Assembly (NCBI RefSeq): GCF_001971725.1
Contig: NZ_CP019388.1
Coordinates: 558,001 to 622,000, forward strand
Length of the DNA stretch: 64,000 bases
Direction: 5' to 3'
DNA from: Winogradskyella sp. J14-2
GTDB taxonomy: Bacteria > Bacteroidota > Bacteroidia > Flavobacteriales > Flavobacteriaceae
Shown here: positions 8,673 through 18,028 of the stretch, piece after piece
How the letters are laid out: the number at the start of each line of letters is the position of its first letter
How positions within the stretch are numbered: position 1 is the stretch's first letter
The notes under the pieces: generated by a model
Seen by the model: the letters and a program-made list of their open reading frames with translations, nothing else
Told to the model about the DNA's origin: nothing
Databases searched by the model: none
Program-made: the position numbers and the translations under genes

Positions 8673-9233
8673 ATGAAAACAGTAAAGAATTTTTTAATCG
8701 TATTTATGACAATCGGACTTATCACATCTTGTTCAGATGATGATGACACTCCAGATCCAGTTAATGAAGAAGAAGTAATAACAACGATGACTTTAACATT
8801 AACTCCTTCGGGTGGTGGCACTGCCGTTACTTTACAATCTCAAGATTTAGATGGTGATGGGCCTAATGCTCCAGTCATTACAGTTAGTGGAGCTCTAGAA
8901 GCATCAACAACTTATAATGGAAGTGTAGTATTCTTAAATGAATTAGAAAACCCAGCCGAAAATATTACTTTAGAAGTTATTGAAGAAGATGACGAACACC
9001 AAGTGTTTTACGGATTTACAGGAAATTCTGGTAGCAGTATCACTTACAACGACCAAGATGGAAATGGTAACCCGCTAGGTGTTAGTTTTACTTTAAATTC
9101 TGGATCTGTCTCCACAGGAAATACATTAACTGTAGTATTAAAGCACGAGCCAACCAAACCAAATGATGGCTCTATTGCAAACGCAGACGGAGAAACAGAT
9201 GTTGAAGCTACATTTAGTTTTGATGTAAACTAA
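8673..9233 (+). CDS. Acidic lipoprotein paired with the TonB receptor
   Basis: A 186-aa surface or periplasmic lipoprotein. Its signal peptide ends LITSCSDDDDTPDP, so Cys20 is lipidated and followed by an Asp run. That Asp run could act as a lipoprotein export signal, a class described for Bacteroidota surface lipoproteins. The mature part is a single beta-rich domain with many acidic residues (QDLDGDGPNAP, NDQDGNGNP). Homologues beside TonB receptors are often named type 1 periplasmic binding fold superfamily protein; I see no fold evidence for that label. It follows the receptor by 27 bp and ends at a terminator, so it probably helps capture the receptor's ligand. Confidence 0.75.
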   Translation: MKTVKNFLIVFMTIGLITSCSDDDDTPDPVNEEEVITTMTLTLTPSGGGTAVTLQSQDLDGDGPNAPVITVSGALEASTTYNGSVVFLNELENPAENITLEVIEEDDEHQVFYGFTGNSGSSITYNDQDGNGNPLGVSFTLNSGSVSTGNTLTVVLKHEPTKPNDGSIANADGETDVEATFSFDVN

Positions 9234-9250
9234 TTCTTATTGCTAACTAA

Positions 9251-9280
9251 AAAAAGCACTCTAATTGAGTGCTTTTTTTT
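9251..9280. terminator. Bidirectional terminator
   Basis: The stem AAAAAGCACTC / GAGTGCTTTTT (9251-9261, 9267-9277) has A and T runs on both sides. It serves the lipoprotein gene from the left and overlaps the end of the minus-strand membrane gene from the right. Confidence 0.85.
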
Positions 9281-9545
9281 ATGGGTTAGAAATAGATGTT
9301 TTAGAGCTAAATACAAATGTATACAACCACATTAATGAAAATGTAGGTACCACATCCAAAAAAGGTAAAGCTTCCTCTACAAAGGCAATTGCTGCCGCAA
9401 CTTTCCCCTCTCGCCCTTTATATAACTTAGTCATTAAAAACGCCGACAATGGTGCCCAAACAAAATCAAAAGCAGGAAAAACAAAGGATACATATCCTAA
9501 GGCATCAAAAAATATACTAAGCGCAAGTATTTTATATTTACTCAT
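9279..9545 (-). CDS. Small conserved membrane protein
   Basis: An 88-aa protein with two or three predicted helices: residues 5-25 (KILALSIFFDALGYVSFVF), a central amphipathic part FDFVWAPLSAFLMTKLYKG, and 55-80 (FVEEALPFLDVVPTFSLMW). The core FDxxWAPxSAxLMxKLYKG...AAxxxFxEExxPxxDxxPTFxxMW is a pattern I recall as conserved in Bacteroidota. The start ATG at 9545 is preferred to the ATG at 9560, which adds only five residues. Function is unknown. A plus-strand open frame over the same DNA has no such pattern and is rejected. Confidence 0.7.
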   Translation of the reverse strand: MSKYKILALSIFFDALGYVSFVFPAFDFVWAPLSAFLMTKLYKGREGKVAAAIAFVEEALPFLDVVPTFSLMWLYTFVFSSKTSISNP

Positions 9546-9862
9546 GTAATAAGATAACAATTTGTTATAACAATTAGCAATAAGTGTTCCAAAAATAGAA
9601 TGCTGCCAATACGTCTTACCGATATTACGTTAACATACTTTAGTCCTTTTTAACGTTTAGTTAAGAATGTCGCATAACCTCACAAATTAGATTTGTAAAA
9701 AATCTAGCGACGTGCACGGATTACAGGTATCTAGTAGAATTAGTTTAAAATTTTGATGCCAGCTTAAAGAAAATAAAAAATTTATTTCAGTACAAGAGTG
9801 TAACATTGGTTTTAAGTGTTCATCTTTATTAAAAATGCGAAGGAATTCGTCAATCAATCATT
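9546..9862. other. Intergenic region between divergent genes
   Basis: 317 bp without a gene. It contains the inverted repeat TAGATTT / AAATCTA (9688-9694, 9700-9706); the left arm runs into TAGATTTG (9688-9695), a TAnnTTTG match. A second weaker box, TAACATTG, is near 9800. The long leader before the gene at 9863 may be regulatory. The palindrome TTGTTATAACAA lies near the start of the minus-strand gene. I see no RNA gene. Confidence 0.4.
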
Positions 9863-12412
9863 ATGAACATACGTTCAATTTTCTCTTTTTTCATTCTCTG
9901 TTATTGCAACATAACTTATACACAAGAAAATACCGTTTTAACAAAAGATAAAAAGTCACTTCATATCACAAGAGCTACATCAAAGCCAAAAATCGACGGT
10001 GTTTTAGATGATAGCGCATGGGCAAATGCAGAAGTAGCTACAAACTTTATTCAGTTTAGACCAGATATTGGTAACACACTTCCAAAAGAACAACGAACTG
10101 AAGTAAAAATGACCTTTGATGATGATGCCATATATGTGGCAGCTTACTTATACGATGATACGTCTAAAATTATGAAACAGCTTACAAGCAGAGATAATTT
10201 TGGACAAAGCGACTTTTTTACCGTTGTACTAAACCCAAATAACGATGCACAAAATGATACTCAATTTTTTGTATTCAGTTCTGGCCAACAAGCAGATGCA
10301 ATAGCCAATCCAAGTATTGGTGAAGACTTTAGCTGGAATGCCGTCTGGCAAAGCGCTGTGCAAATTGTTGATGACGGCTGGATAGTAGAAATGGAAATAC
10401 CCTATAGAACACTGCGGTTTCCAGACCAAGAAGAGCCAACTTGGGGACTTCAATTTCACCGACATTTTAGAAGAGAACGTTCACAATACACTTGGAATCA
10501 ATTAGACCCAACCCAAGGTAATATAGGCTTGTATCACGGTGAACTTAAAGGCCTAAAAAACTTAAAACCACCTGTTAGACTTAACCTCTACCCTTTCTCA
10601 ACAGGCATTCTAGATAGTTTTGATGGTGATACCGAAGCAGATATCACATTTGGTATGGATGTTAAGTATGGAATAACGGATAACTTTACACTCGATGCAA
10701 CTTTAGTACCAGATTTTAGTCAAGCTGGCTTTGATAGAGTAGTTCTAAATCTCGGTCCCTTTGAACAAACATTCTCAGAACAACGCCAGTTTTTCACCGA
10801 AGGTGTCGATCTGTTTTCAAAAGGAGATTTGTTCTTCTCTAGGCGCGTCGGTAACGCACCAAGCGGTCAACTAAATTTAGAAGACAATGAAGAAGCAGAC
10901 ATACCAAACGAAGTTAAGGTACTAAATGCCCTAAAAGTATCCGGAAGAACAAAAAGCGGACTTGGAGTAGGAGTTTTTAATGCCATAACAGAAAAAACCT
11001 ATGCTACCATAACAACGCGAGAAGAAATCTTTAATGAAAATAATGAAGTTGTAGATACGATGGTTACAAAACGACGAGAAGTTGTTGAGCCCTTTACCAA
11101 CTACAATATTTTGGTTGTAGACCAACAGTTTAATGGCAATTCTTCCATTAGCCTTATCAATACCAACGTAATGCGCGAAGGAGAATTTAGAGATGGAAAT
11201 GCCACAGCATTAGTTGCCAGCTTGCAAAACAAAAGAAATACCTACGTGATAAATGCAGAAGCTAAAATGAGCAATGTTAACTATCAAAACTCGCAAACCG
11301 AAACTGGCTTTAGCTCATTTTTCTACATTGGAAAAACCCATGGTAATCTCAGATATAGCTTTGACCATAGATTTGCAGATACAAAGTACGAGATCAATGA
11401 TTTAGGGCTTAACTTTAGAAATAACTTCAATAATTTTGGGGCAGATATTTGGTATCAAATCTTTGAGCCAAAAGGAAACCTAAACAGTTATCGTATCAAT
11501 GCATGGGTTAATTACAGAAATCTCGCAAACCCAGGAGTATTTACAGGTATGAATATTGGTGGACGCTATTTTGCACAGACCAAAAATCTAAATGCTTACG
11601 GATTTAATTTTAATATTGAACCAGGTAAACAGTATGATTATTTTGAGTCTAGAGATGGAAGACCATTTATTTATGAAAACATTGTTAGTATAGGCAGCTT
11701 CTATTCGTCTAACTACAATAAGGTATTTGCTTTTGATATTGATGGAGGTCTTTTTAAAATATTTGAAGATGGTAGAGACTTATTTGGCTACAATTTTTTC
11801 TTAAGCCCGAGAGTAAGAGCAAGCGACAAACTCCTTATGATTTACAGTTTTAGCCTAGACATGTCCAATGGATCGCGTGGCTATGCCACTTTTGAAGATG
11901 ACCAACCTATTCTTGGAGAGCGAAATAGAAAGCGCATTACAAATACAATTTCTGCAAATTATACTTTTGATCCTTTTAACTCTGTTGCATTAACATTTAG
12001 ACATTATTGGGATACTGTAAATTATGATAACGAACTATTTACCCTACTCGATAATGGCCGTCTTACGACGGAGCAAGGCTATACTGTAGATAATGTGAGT
12101 AATTCGCCAAATATTAATTTTAGTACTTGGAATATCGATCTAAGCTACTCATGGCAATTTGCGCCAGGTAGTTTCTTAACTGCATTATATAGAAACCAAC
12201 TTTTTAATTTTGACAACATGTCTGAAGATAGTTATTCTGAAAGCTTAGATACACTATTTGAGCAGCCAATACAGCACACTATTTCAGTAAGGTTACAGTA
12301 TTTCTTAGATTTTAACGGTATTAAATCTATTTTTAAAAAGAGAGATAATCCTCAAATAGGACAAGCAAACACCTATGTTTCACCCAGAAACAGGTTTAGA
12401 TTCAATTCTTAA
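9863..12412 (+). CDS. CBM9-like / DUF5916 outer-membrane protein
   Basis: An 849-aa secreted protein. Signal peptide 1-20 (cut after TYTQ). Residues about 40-220 form a carbohydrate-binding-module-9-like domain, beginning KPKIDGVLDDSAWANAE and holding WIVEMEIPYRTLRFP. Residues 240 to the end form a beta-barrel-like region of the DUF5916 type, with ADITFGMDVKYGITDN, FTLDATLVPDFSQAGFD and FSEQRQFFTEGVDLF. The family is common in Bacteroidota, and the CBM9-like part hints at a glycan or peptide-associated surface role, but no enzyme activity is established. Single gene with its own long upstream region. Family call firm, function open. Confidence 0.85.
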   Translation: MNIRSIFSFFILCYCNITYTQENTVLTKDKKSLHITRATSKPKIDGVLDDSAWANAEVATNFIQFRPDIGNTLPKEQRTEVKMTFDDDAIYVAAYLYDDTSKIMKQLTSRDNFGQSDFFTVVLNPNNDAQNDTQFFVFSSGQQADAIANPSIGEDFSWNAVWQSAVQIVDDGWIVEMEIPYRTLRFPDQEEPTWGLQFHRHFRRERSQYTWNQLDPTQGNIGLYHGELKGLKNLKPPVRLNLYPFSTGILDSFDGDTEADITFGMDVKYGITDNFTLDATLVPDFSQAGFDRVVLNLGPFEQTFSEQRQFFTEGVDLFSKGDLFFSRRVGNAPSGQLNLEDNEEADIPNEVKVLNALKVSGRTKSGLGVGVFNAITEKTYATITTREEIFNENNEVVDTMVTKRREVVEPFTNYNILVVDQQFNGNSSISLINTNVMREGEFRDGNATALVASLQNKRNTYVINAEAKMSNVNYQNSQTETGFSSFFYIGKTHGNLRYSFDHRFADTKYEINDLGLNFRNNFNNFGADIWYQIFEPKGNLNSYRINAWVNYRNLANPGVFTGMNIGGRYFAQTKNLNAYGFNFNIEPGKQYDYFESRDGRPFIYENIVSIGSFYSSNYNKVFAFDIDGGLFKIFEDGRDLFGYNFFLSPRVRASDKLLMIYSFSLDMSNGSRGYATFEDDQPILGERNRKRITNTISANYTFDPFNSVALTFRHYWDTVNYDNELFTLLDNGRLTTEQGYTVDNVSNSPNINFSTWNIDLSYSWQFAPGSFLTALYRNQLFNFDNMSEDSYSESLDTLFEQPIQHTISVRLQYFLDFNGIKSIFKKRDNPQIGQANTYVSPRNRFRFNS

Positions 12413-12470
12413 AACTACGTCAGTTCAAGCCTATATCTCGGTAAACATATATCCTAACGCCTATCACAAA

Positions 12471-12510
12471 AATCTAAAAGTCTAACAGTACAACCATCTA
12501 ATAATCTAAA
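12471..12510. repeat. Degenerate 8-bp tandem array
   Basis: Five units of period 8: AATCTAAA, AGTCTAAC, AGTACAAC, CATCTAAT and AATCTAAA. It occupies the gap just upstream of the LolD-like gene. It is similar in style to the 7-bp arrays elsewhere in the window but of different period. Confidence 0.6.
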
Positions 12511-12532
12511 AAAATAGTATTTTCGCCTTTGT

Positions 12533-13195
12533 ATGATAAAAGCGACCAACATTCACAAATCGTATAAAGAATTGCATGTTTTAAAAGGCGTAAATATTAA
12601 CATTGCCGAAAGTGAAATCATCTCTATTGTTGGTGCTTCTGGTGCTGGTAAAACTACCTTATTACAAATTTTGGGCACCTTAGACAAACCCGATTTTAAA
12701 AGTGATACCACATTAGAAATCAACGGACAATCTATTACAGCTCTTAACGATAAAGCTTTGGCTCAATTTAGGAATAAACACATTGGTTTTATCTTTCAGT
12801 TTCATCAATTGTTACCAGAATTTACAGCCTTAGAAAATGTTTGTATTCCTGCATTTATAAATAACACACCAAAAGCAAAAGCCGAAAAACGCGCTATAGA
12901 ATTACTAGACTATCTAGGCTTAAAGAATCGCATACACCACAAACCCAATAGTATGTCTGGTGGTGAGCAGCAACGTGTGGCTGTAGCCAGAGCATTGATT
13001 AATAAACCCAGTATTATTTTTGCCGACGAGCCTTCTGGTAATTTAGATAGTGAATCTGCAGAACAACTACATCGGCTATTTTTTAAGTTAAGAGACGAAT
13101 TTAAGCAAACGTTTGTCATCGTTACCCACAACCAAGATTTGGCCAATATGGCAGACCGTAAGTTAACTATGGTTGATGGAAATATATTAAGTTAA
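12533..13195 (+). CDS. lolD: LolD-like ABC transporter ATP-binding protein
   Basis: The 220-aa cytoplasmic ATPase belongs to the MacB/LolD/FtsE class. It shows Walker [10 protein letters not shown] (34-42), a Q-loop in [17 protein letters not shown] (87-102), the signature [15 protein letters not shown] (141-155), Walker [13 protein letters not shown] (161-172) and the switch His in VTHNQD. The Q-loop sequence is typical of LolD, which powers release of lipoproteins from the inner membrane. No LolC/E-like permease is adjacent; in flavobacteria the ATPase is commonly separate. The gene ends 5 bp from a convergent gene. Confidence 0.85.
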   Translation: MIKATNIHKSYKELHVLKGVNINIAESEIISIVGASGAGKTTLLQILGTLDKPDFKSDTTLEINGQSITALNDKALAQFRNKHIGFIFQFHQLLPEFTALENVCIPAFINNTPKAKAEKRAIELLDYLGLKNRIHHKPNSMSGGEQQRVAVARALINKPSIIFADEPSGNLDSESAEQLHRLFFKLRDEFKQTFVIVTHNQDLANMADRKLTMVDGNILS

Positions 13196-13200
13196 GAACT

Positions 13201-13653
13201 TTACTCTGTTTTATAAGCCTCTTTATATCCCAAAATTGCTTCATTAGCATACAACTCGCCTAGTGCTTGTGCAAAAGCTGTAGTCATTCTTTCATCCCAA
13301 TTCTTAACATCATTTTCAAAAGATTGTTGTAATTGAGTATTGTTAATTGGCATGCCTAGGTAATAAGTTCTACCTGAAACTTCTGATGTAGCAATTATTA
13401 AAATACCTGCTAATGTATTGTCTTTAGTCCTAACAAGTGCATTAAAGCCAAACGAATAATCACTTCTGGTTATAGTTTTTATATGATCAACTTTGTAACC
13501 ACTCTTCATATCTAGACCAGAAGATAGCTGCATTTCGTAGCCTCTTATCATGTAGTTGTATTCCTCTGTTGTAGTACCTTTGTTTTCAGGAGATTGGCAA
13601 AAAGAAAAATTTAAAGTTAAAATAATAGCAAAAAGCGGAAGTATTCTTTTCAT
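13201..13653 (-). CDS. Secreted protein of unknown function
   Basis: A 150-aa protein with a signal peptide (MKRILPLFAIILTLNFSFCQ); the Cys lies in SFCQS, so it could be cut by signal peptidase I or be a weak lipobox. The mature part has YNYMIRGYEMQLSSGLDMKSGY, NALVRTKDNTLAGILIIATS and YYLGMPINN and looks like a small alpha/beta domain. I do not recognise a family. The gene is convergent with lolD and monocistronic, with a TATATTTG promoter box 30-37 bp upstream. Confidence 0.65.
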   Translation of the reverse strand: MKRILPLFAIILTLNFSFCQSPENKGTTTEEYNYMIRGYEMQLSSGLDMKSGYKVDHIKTITRSDYSFGFNALVRTKDNTLAGILIIATSEVSGRTYYLGMPINNTQLQQSFENDVKNWDERMTTAFAQALGELYANEAILGYKEAYKTE

Positions 13654-13682
13654 TGTGTAAGTAGGTTAAAATTAGGGTAAGC

Positions 13683-13690
13683 CAAATATA
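13683..13690 (-). promoter_or_regulatory. Candidate -7 element TATATTTG
   Basis: TATATTTG on the minus strand is an exact TAnnTTTG match, 30 bp upstream of the start codon at 13653. No clear -33 TTG is visible. Confidence 0.4.
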
Positions 13691-13826
13691 TTAATATTTT
13701 ACTTTCTATATTAGATATGTCTTAAAATAAATGTAAGCAATCTTTTGCTTAGTAGCTAACTTAAAAACACTATAACTTTTAACGCAACCATTTTACACTT
13801 TTAGCATCTTGAACAAAACATTTTTT

Positions 13827-14855
13827 ATGCGCAAATTACTTTTACTAGTGTGTTTTTGCTTTCTCTGTTCGTGTGCTACGATACTCAATGGCAAAAAAGA
13901 TAAAGTTTACATACATGCGCCTAAAAATACCAAAGTAAAATTTAAGGGTGAAGACTTTTTGGTAAAAGAAGATCATGTTGCTATTTTTCCACTACGCTCA
14001 AAAGACACTTTAAAATTTGAACTTTCTAACGATAGCATTTCAACAGAATTTGCTTTTCCTAAAAAAACTTCGGGTACATTTTTTTTAAACTTATTATCAC
14101 CATATTATGTTGGCTTTCTAGTAGATTTTACCAACCACAAACGGTTTTCTTACAAGCGAAATATACTATTTGAAATTGATAGTACAGCAAATAATTTTTT
14201 TAGCCCTAATAGCCAACCCATTCATTTTAAAAGAAATGATATTTTTATTTATACCACACCTTTAAAAGCTATAGATATATTTTCGCAACCGATGCTAACT
14301 TTAGGTGCGGAATATTTTGTTACCGATAACATAAGTGTTAGTGCGGAGTATGGCACGGTTTTTACCAAAAGGATTGGAAGCGGCCGTAATCCAGACATCA
14401 ATATTGTAAAAAATAAAGGAAGGGCATTTAGATACGAGCTCAAATATTACAATGTGCTTAGCATCTCTAATAACCCTAGAGTTAATGAATATATTGGTAT
14501 AGAATCGCGTTTTATCCGTTACCAATTTAATGAAGACATTAGCTATATAAGAGAATTGGAAGAGATTAGGTTTCCTGTTGAGGAGACATTGATTGTACGT
14601 AAATCGGTTAATGTATTCAATATTAAATACGGATTAAACTACCCAATAGGTAAGCATCTTTTTATTGATTTTTATTCTGGTTTTGGCATCCGAATTTTTG
14701 ATATTAAAAACCTTAATAGAAATTATAATCCAGAAACGGACACTCTCGATGATGATCGTTGGCATTTAGATTTTAGAAGACGAAATATCGAAGGCCTAAA
14801 CAACAACAATCACTTTAATTTTACCTTGGGTTTTAAGTTTGGGTATAAATTTTAA
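13827..14855 (+). CDS. Lipoprotein with outer-membrane-barrel-like C-terminus
   Basis: A 342-aa protein. The ATG at 13827 gives a lipoprotein signal (MRKLLLLVCFCFLCSC) with lipobox LCSC followed by ATILNG, the motif of the bacterial SCATI-x-NG lipoprotein group. A TTG at 13809 is rejected because it precedes the signal. Residues about 20-110 form a small beta domain. From about 145 to the end, alternating aromatic/polar strands (ISVSAEYGTVFTKRIG, FRYELKYYNVLSIS, FTLGFKFGYKF) look like an outer-membrane barrel ending in Phe. A lipid anchor together with a barrel-like region is unusual. Function is unknown. Confidence 0.7.
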   Translation: MRKLLLLVCFCFLCSCATILNGKKDKVYIHAPKNTKVKFKGEDFLVKEDHVAIFPLRSKDTLKFELSNDSISTEFAFPKKTSGTFFLNLLSPYYVGFLVDFTNHKRFSYKRNILFEIDSTANNFFSPNSQPIHFKRNDIFIYTTPLKAIDIFSQPMLTLGAEYFVTDNISVSAEYGTVFTKRIGSGRNPDINIVKNKGRAFRYELKYYNVLSISNNPRVNEYIGIESRFIRYQFNEDISYIRELEEIRFPVEETLIVRKSVNVFNIKYGLNYPIGKHLFIDFYSGFGIRIFDIKNLNRNYNPETDTLDDDRWHLDFRRRNIEGLNNNNHFNFTLGFKFGYKF

Positions 14856-14922
14856 CCTCATTAGATAAGCCAGACGTCCTAAATAAAATGACATTCTTCA
14901 GTTTTTAAACCACCAAAAACTG

Positions 14923-14930
14923 TAATTTTG
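14923..14930 (+). promoter_or_regulatory. Candidate -7 element TAATTTTG of fumC
   Basis: TAATTTTG matches TAnnTTTG exactly and lies 27 bp before the fumC ATG. No -33 TTG at the normal spacing is seen. Confidence 0.45.
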
Positions 14931-14956
14931 TAAAGCGTTAAAAAACATACACTATC

Positions 14957-16354
14957 ATGACATACAGAATAGAAAAAGACACCATGGGTGAAGTTAAAGT
15001 GCCTGCTGATAAACTTTGGGGAGCACAAACCGAACGTTCTCGCAACAATTTTAAAATCGGAGCACCTGCCTCCATGCCATTAGAGGTAGTTTACGGTTTC
15101 GCTTATCTAAAAAAAGCAGCCGCTTATGCCAATTGTGATTTAGGCGTTTTAGATAAAGACAAACGAAATCTTATTGCTCAAGTTTGCGACGAGATTTTAG
15201 AAGGCAAGCACAACGATCAGTTTCCTCTGGTAATTTGGCAAACAGGATCTGGTACGCAAAGCAACATGAATGTCAATGAGGTTATTGCCAACAGAGCACA
15301 CCAAATAGCTGGTAACGTTATTGGTGAAGGTGACAAAACCATACAACCAAACGACGATGTTAACAAATCGCAATCCTCTAACGATACCTTCCCTACTGGT
15401 ATGCATATTGCAGCCTATAAAAAAGTAGTAGAAACTACCATTCCTGGTGTTATTCAGTTAAGAAATACATTACACAATAAGTCTCTTGCCTTTAAAGATG
15501 TGGTAAAAATTGGTCGTACACACCTTATGGATGCAACACCACTGACTTTAGGTCAGGAATTTTCTGGTTATGTATCGCAATTAGACCATGGTTTAAAAGC
15601 TTTGGAAAGTACTTTGTCACATTTAAGTGAATTGGCCTTAGGAGGAACAGCCGTTGGCACAGGACTTAACACACCAGAAGGCTACGACGTATTAGTAGCC
15701 AAATACATTGCAGAATTTACAGGTTTACCTTTTATAACAGCAGAAAATAAGTTTGAAGCTTTAGCAGCTCACGATGCTATTGTAGAAACACATGGTGCGT
15801 TGAAGCAGTTAGCAGTATCTCTCAATAAAATAGCAAATGATATTAGAATGATGGCTTCGGGCCCACGTTCTGGTATTGGTGAGATTATCATTCCAGCAAA
15901 CGAGCCTGGAAGTTCTATTATGCCAGGAAAAGTTAACCCAACACAATGCGAAGCTTTAACCATGGTATGTGCACAAGTTATGGGTAATGATGTTGCTATA
16001 ACTGTAGGTGGTACACAAGGGCACTACGAACTTAACGTCTTTAAACCAATGATGGCCGCTAACATTCTACAATCTGCACAGCTCATAGGTGATGCTTGTG
16101 TGAGTTTTGAAGAAAATTGCGCTAATGGCATTGAGCCTAACCACGCTGTAATTAAACAATTGCTCAACAACTCTTTAATGCTAGTAACGGCTTTAAATAC
16201 CAAAATTGGGTATTACAAAGCTGCTGAAATTGCCAATACAGCTCATAAAAACGGAACTACCCTTAAAGAAGAGGCTATTAACTTAGGTTACGTTTCAGCT
16301 GAAGACTATGATGATTGGGTAAAACCAGAAGATATGGTAGGTAGTTTAAAGTAA
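14957..16354 (+). CDS. fumC: Class II fumarate hydratase
   Basis: The 465-aa cytosolic TCA-cycle enzyme interconverts fumarate and L-malate. It has the family signature [11 protein letters not shown] (318-328), the catalytic His in [11 protein letters not shown] (H189), [14 protein letters not shown] (96-109), and the start [20 protein letters not shown]. Full length and iron-free class II type. It is preceded by a TAATTTTG promoter and followed by a composite hairpin terminator, so it is expressed alone. Aspartase has a related sequence, but the N-terminus and [10 protein letters not shown] favour fumarase. Confidence 0.96.
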   Translation: MTYRIEKDTMGEVKVPADKLWGAQTERSRNNFKIGAPASMPLEVVYGFAYLKKAAAYANCDLGVLDKDKRNLIAQVCDEILEGKHNDQFPLVIWQTGSGTQSNMNVNEVIANRAHQIAGNVIGEGDKTIQPNDDVNKSQSSNDTFPTGMHIAAYKKVVETTIPGVIQLRNTLHNKSLAFKDVVKIGRTHLMDATPLTLGQEFSGYVSQLDHGLKALESTLSHLSELALGGTAVGTGLNTPEGYDVLVAKYIAEFTGLPFITAENKFEALAAHDAIVETHGALKQLAVSLNKIANDIRMMASGPRSGIGEIIIPANEPGSSIMPGKVNPTQCEALTMVCAQVMGNDVAITVGGTQGHYELNVFKPMMAANILQSAQLIGDACVSFEENCANGIEPNHAVIKQLLNNSLMLVTALNTKIGYYKAAEIANTAHKNGTTLKEEAINLGYVSAEDYDDWVKPEDMVGSLK

Positions 16355-16377
16355 TTAGACTAACAAATTAATGATTC

Positions 16378-16431
16378 GCCAATTTGGGTTAGATTTTAAG
16401 TTTTTAAAATCTGTACTCTAATTGGCTTTTT
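16378..16431 (+). terminator. Composite hairpin terminator after fumC
   Basis: The outer stem GCCAATT / AATTGGC (16378-16384, 16420-16426) is followed by TTTTT. It encloses an inner 9-bp stem AGATTTTAA / TTAAAATCT (16391-16399, 16404-16412). Confidence 0.65.
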
Positions 16432-16499
16432 AATATAAATTGATTTATTTTATTTTTTTGAATATCAATTAAATACCACTTTAATTTTAATAAAATTCT

Positions 16500-16507
16500 T
16501 ACATTTG
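16500..16507 (+). promoter_or_regulatory. Candidate -7 element TACATTTG
   Basis: An exact TAnnTTTG match, 25 bp before the ATG at 16532. It argues against an upstream TTG start at 16505, which overlaps the box. Confidence 0.45.
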
Positions 16508-16531
16508 CTTTCAACAATTACCTTACAAACA

Positions 16532-17935
16532 ATGAAAAAAACTTTACTTACAACGTTTTCTCTTTTAATGGTTGCCTTATCCGCAAGTGCCCAAACCGTA
16601 TGGGCTTCAAAATCAACTATTAACGCAAGTACCGGAGATGCTCCATACGCAATCGCTTCTGGATTTATCGATGCAGATAGTTTTAATGATATTATAATAG
16701 GCACCTACAATGGTAACACTTTAGAATGGTATAAAAATAATGGTGACAATACGTTTACATTTCAAACTTTAGTAACCAATACATTAAGTGGCATTGGTGC
16801 GCTTAAGCTTGTAGATCTTAATGGAGACGGATTTTTAGATATTCTTGCTGCTGGTTATGGTAACGATAAAGTAGTTTGGTTTTCTAATGACGGCTCTGGT
16901 AATTTCTCATCAGAAAACGTTATTTCTACAACAATTAATGGTGCTTCTGGCGTGGCCTTGGGAGACATCAATGGCGATACTTTTATAGATTTTGCCATTA
17001 CCGCATATGATGGTGATGAAGTTGTTTGGTTTTCTAATGATGGTCTTGGTAATTTTACATTTGAAACACAAAAAATTGATGACACTCTAAATGCTCCTGG
17101 TGTTGTTAATCTCAGTGATATTGATAATGATGGTGATTTAGATGCACTAGTAGCCACAGCAGTTTACAGTGGTGATGTTATAGAGATTTTTAGAAATAAT
17201 CTTATACCGAGTGGTACAGTGACATTTACAAAAGATGCTTTACCTGTAACCACAGGCAAGGTTGGTATTTTTAATGCTGCATTTATGGATCTCGATGGCG
17301 ATACCAATTTAGATATTTTGGCGACTGAGGTCTCTTTTGGTGGTGGCCCAACTGGCAACTTATATTGGTACGAAGACAATGGTGCAGGCTTTACAGAGAC
17401 CATATTTACAACTTCTATTGCAAATCCTTCCGTTGCCCAGTTTAGTGATATGGATGCAGATGGTTTAAAAGATATTGTATTAAGTAGCGGTTCTTCTGGA
17501 TCAGGCAACGATTTAGTATGGTTTAAAAACAACGGAGGTGGTAGTTTTGGTACTGAAATTATTATTGATAATACACAAAGCCAAGCGTTTGTTTATGCAA
17601 TAAGTGATTTTGATAACGATGGCGATAATGATATTGCAAGTTGCGCCTTTAACGAAGATGCTTTAAATTATTTTGAAAATGAACTTGAATCCTTAGTAAT
17701 ACCAACACGCATTAATACACCTTTTAAAATTTTCCCTAACCCAACAAAAGATAATTTATTTTTTGACGGTTTAGAAAACAAAACAATCACTATTTCCATT
17801 TCAGATGTTTTAGGAAAAACCATACTTTCAAAATCACAAAATCCTAATCATACTTTAGATGTTTCTGGTTTAGCTAATGGTATTTATACGATAACCATTG
17901 ACGGAAAATTTACTTCAAAGTTCATTAAAGAATAG
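16532..17935 (+). CDS. FG-GAP/VCBS repeat protein with T9SS sorting domain
   Basis: A 467-aa secreted protein. Signal peptide 1-21 (ends ALSASAQ). Residues 30-390 contain about seven FG-GAP/VCBS-type blades with DxDxDGxxD-like calcium loops: DLNGDGFLDILAAGYGNDK, DINGDTFIDFAI, DIDNDGDLDALVATA, DLDGDTNLDILATE, DMDADGLKDIVLS and DFDNDGDNDIASC. This predicts a beta-propeller. The last 75 residues (FKIFPNPTKDNLFF to the end) are a type A sorting domain that directs export and surface attachment by the type IX secretion system. Ligand unknown; adhesion or polymer binding is likely. It is flanked by terminators. Confidence 0.9.
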   Translation: MKKTLLTTFSLLMVALSASAQTVWASKSTINASTGDAPYAIASGFIDADSFNDIIIGTYNGNTLEWYKNNGDNTFTFQTLVTNTLSGIGALKLVDLNGDGFLDILAAGYGNDKVVWFSNDGSGNFSSENVISTTINGASGVALGDINGDTFIDFAITAYDGDEVVWFSNDGLGNFTFETQKIDDTLNAPGVVNLSDIDNDGDLDALVATAVYSGDVIEIFRNNLIPSGTVTFTKDALPVTTGKVGIFNAAFMDLDGDTNLDILATEVSFGGGPTGNLYWYEDNGAGFTETIFTTSIANPSVAQFSDMDADGLKDIVLSSGSSGSGNDLVWFKNNGGGSFGTEIIIDNTQSQAFVYAISDFDNDGDNDIASCAFNEDALNYFENELESLVIPTRINTPFKIFPNPTKDNLFFDGLENKTITISISDVLGKTILSKSQNPNHTLDVSGLANGIYTITIDGKFTSKFIKE

Positions 17936-17957
17936 AAATCTAAAATATTTCAATTTT

Positions 17958-17993
17958 AAAACGCTGATACATGTTATCAGCGTTTTTTTTTAT
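17958..17993 (+). terminator. Terminator after the FG-GAP protein
   Basis: A 12-bp stem AAAACGCTGATA / TATCAGCGTTTT (17958-17969, 17975-17986) is followed by a T run. Confidence 0.9.
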
Positions 17994-18028
17994 CAAAAAA
18001 AATAGGCAACTTTACAAAAAACCAACTT

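Noticed and set aside
9265..9549. 94-aa plus-strand frame over the small membrane gene
   Set aside because: It starts within a terminator and has low-complexity Lys/Ala/Ser content; the minus-strand frame has a recognisable conserved membrane pattern.
17164..17532. 122-aa minus-strand frame
   Set aside because: It is antisense to the FG-GAP repeats; the repeat codons create the long frame.
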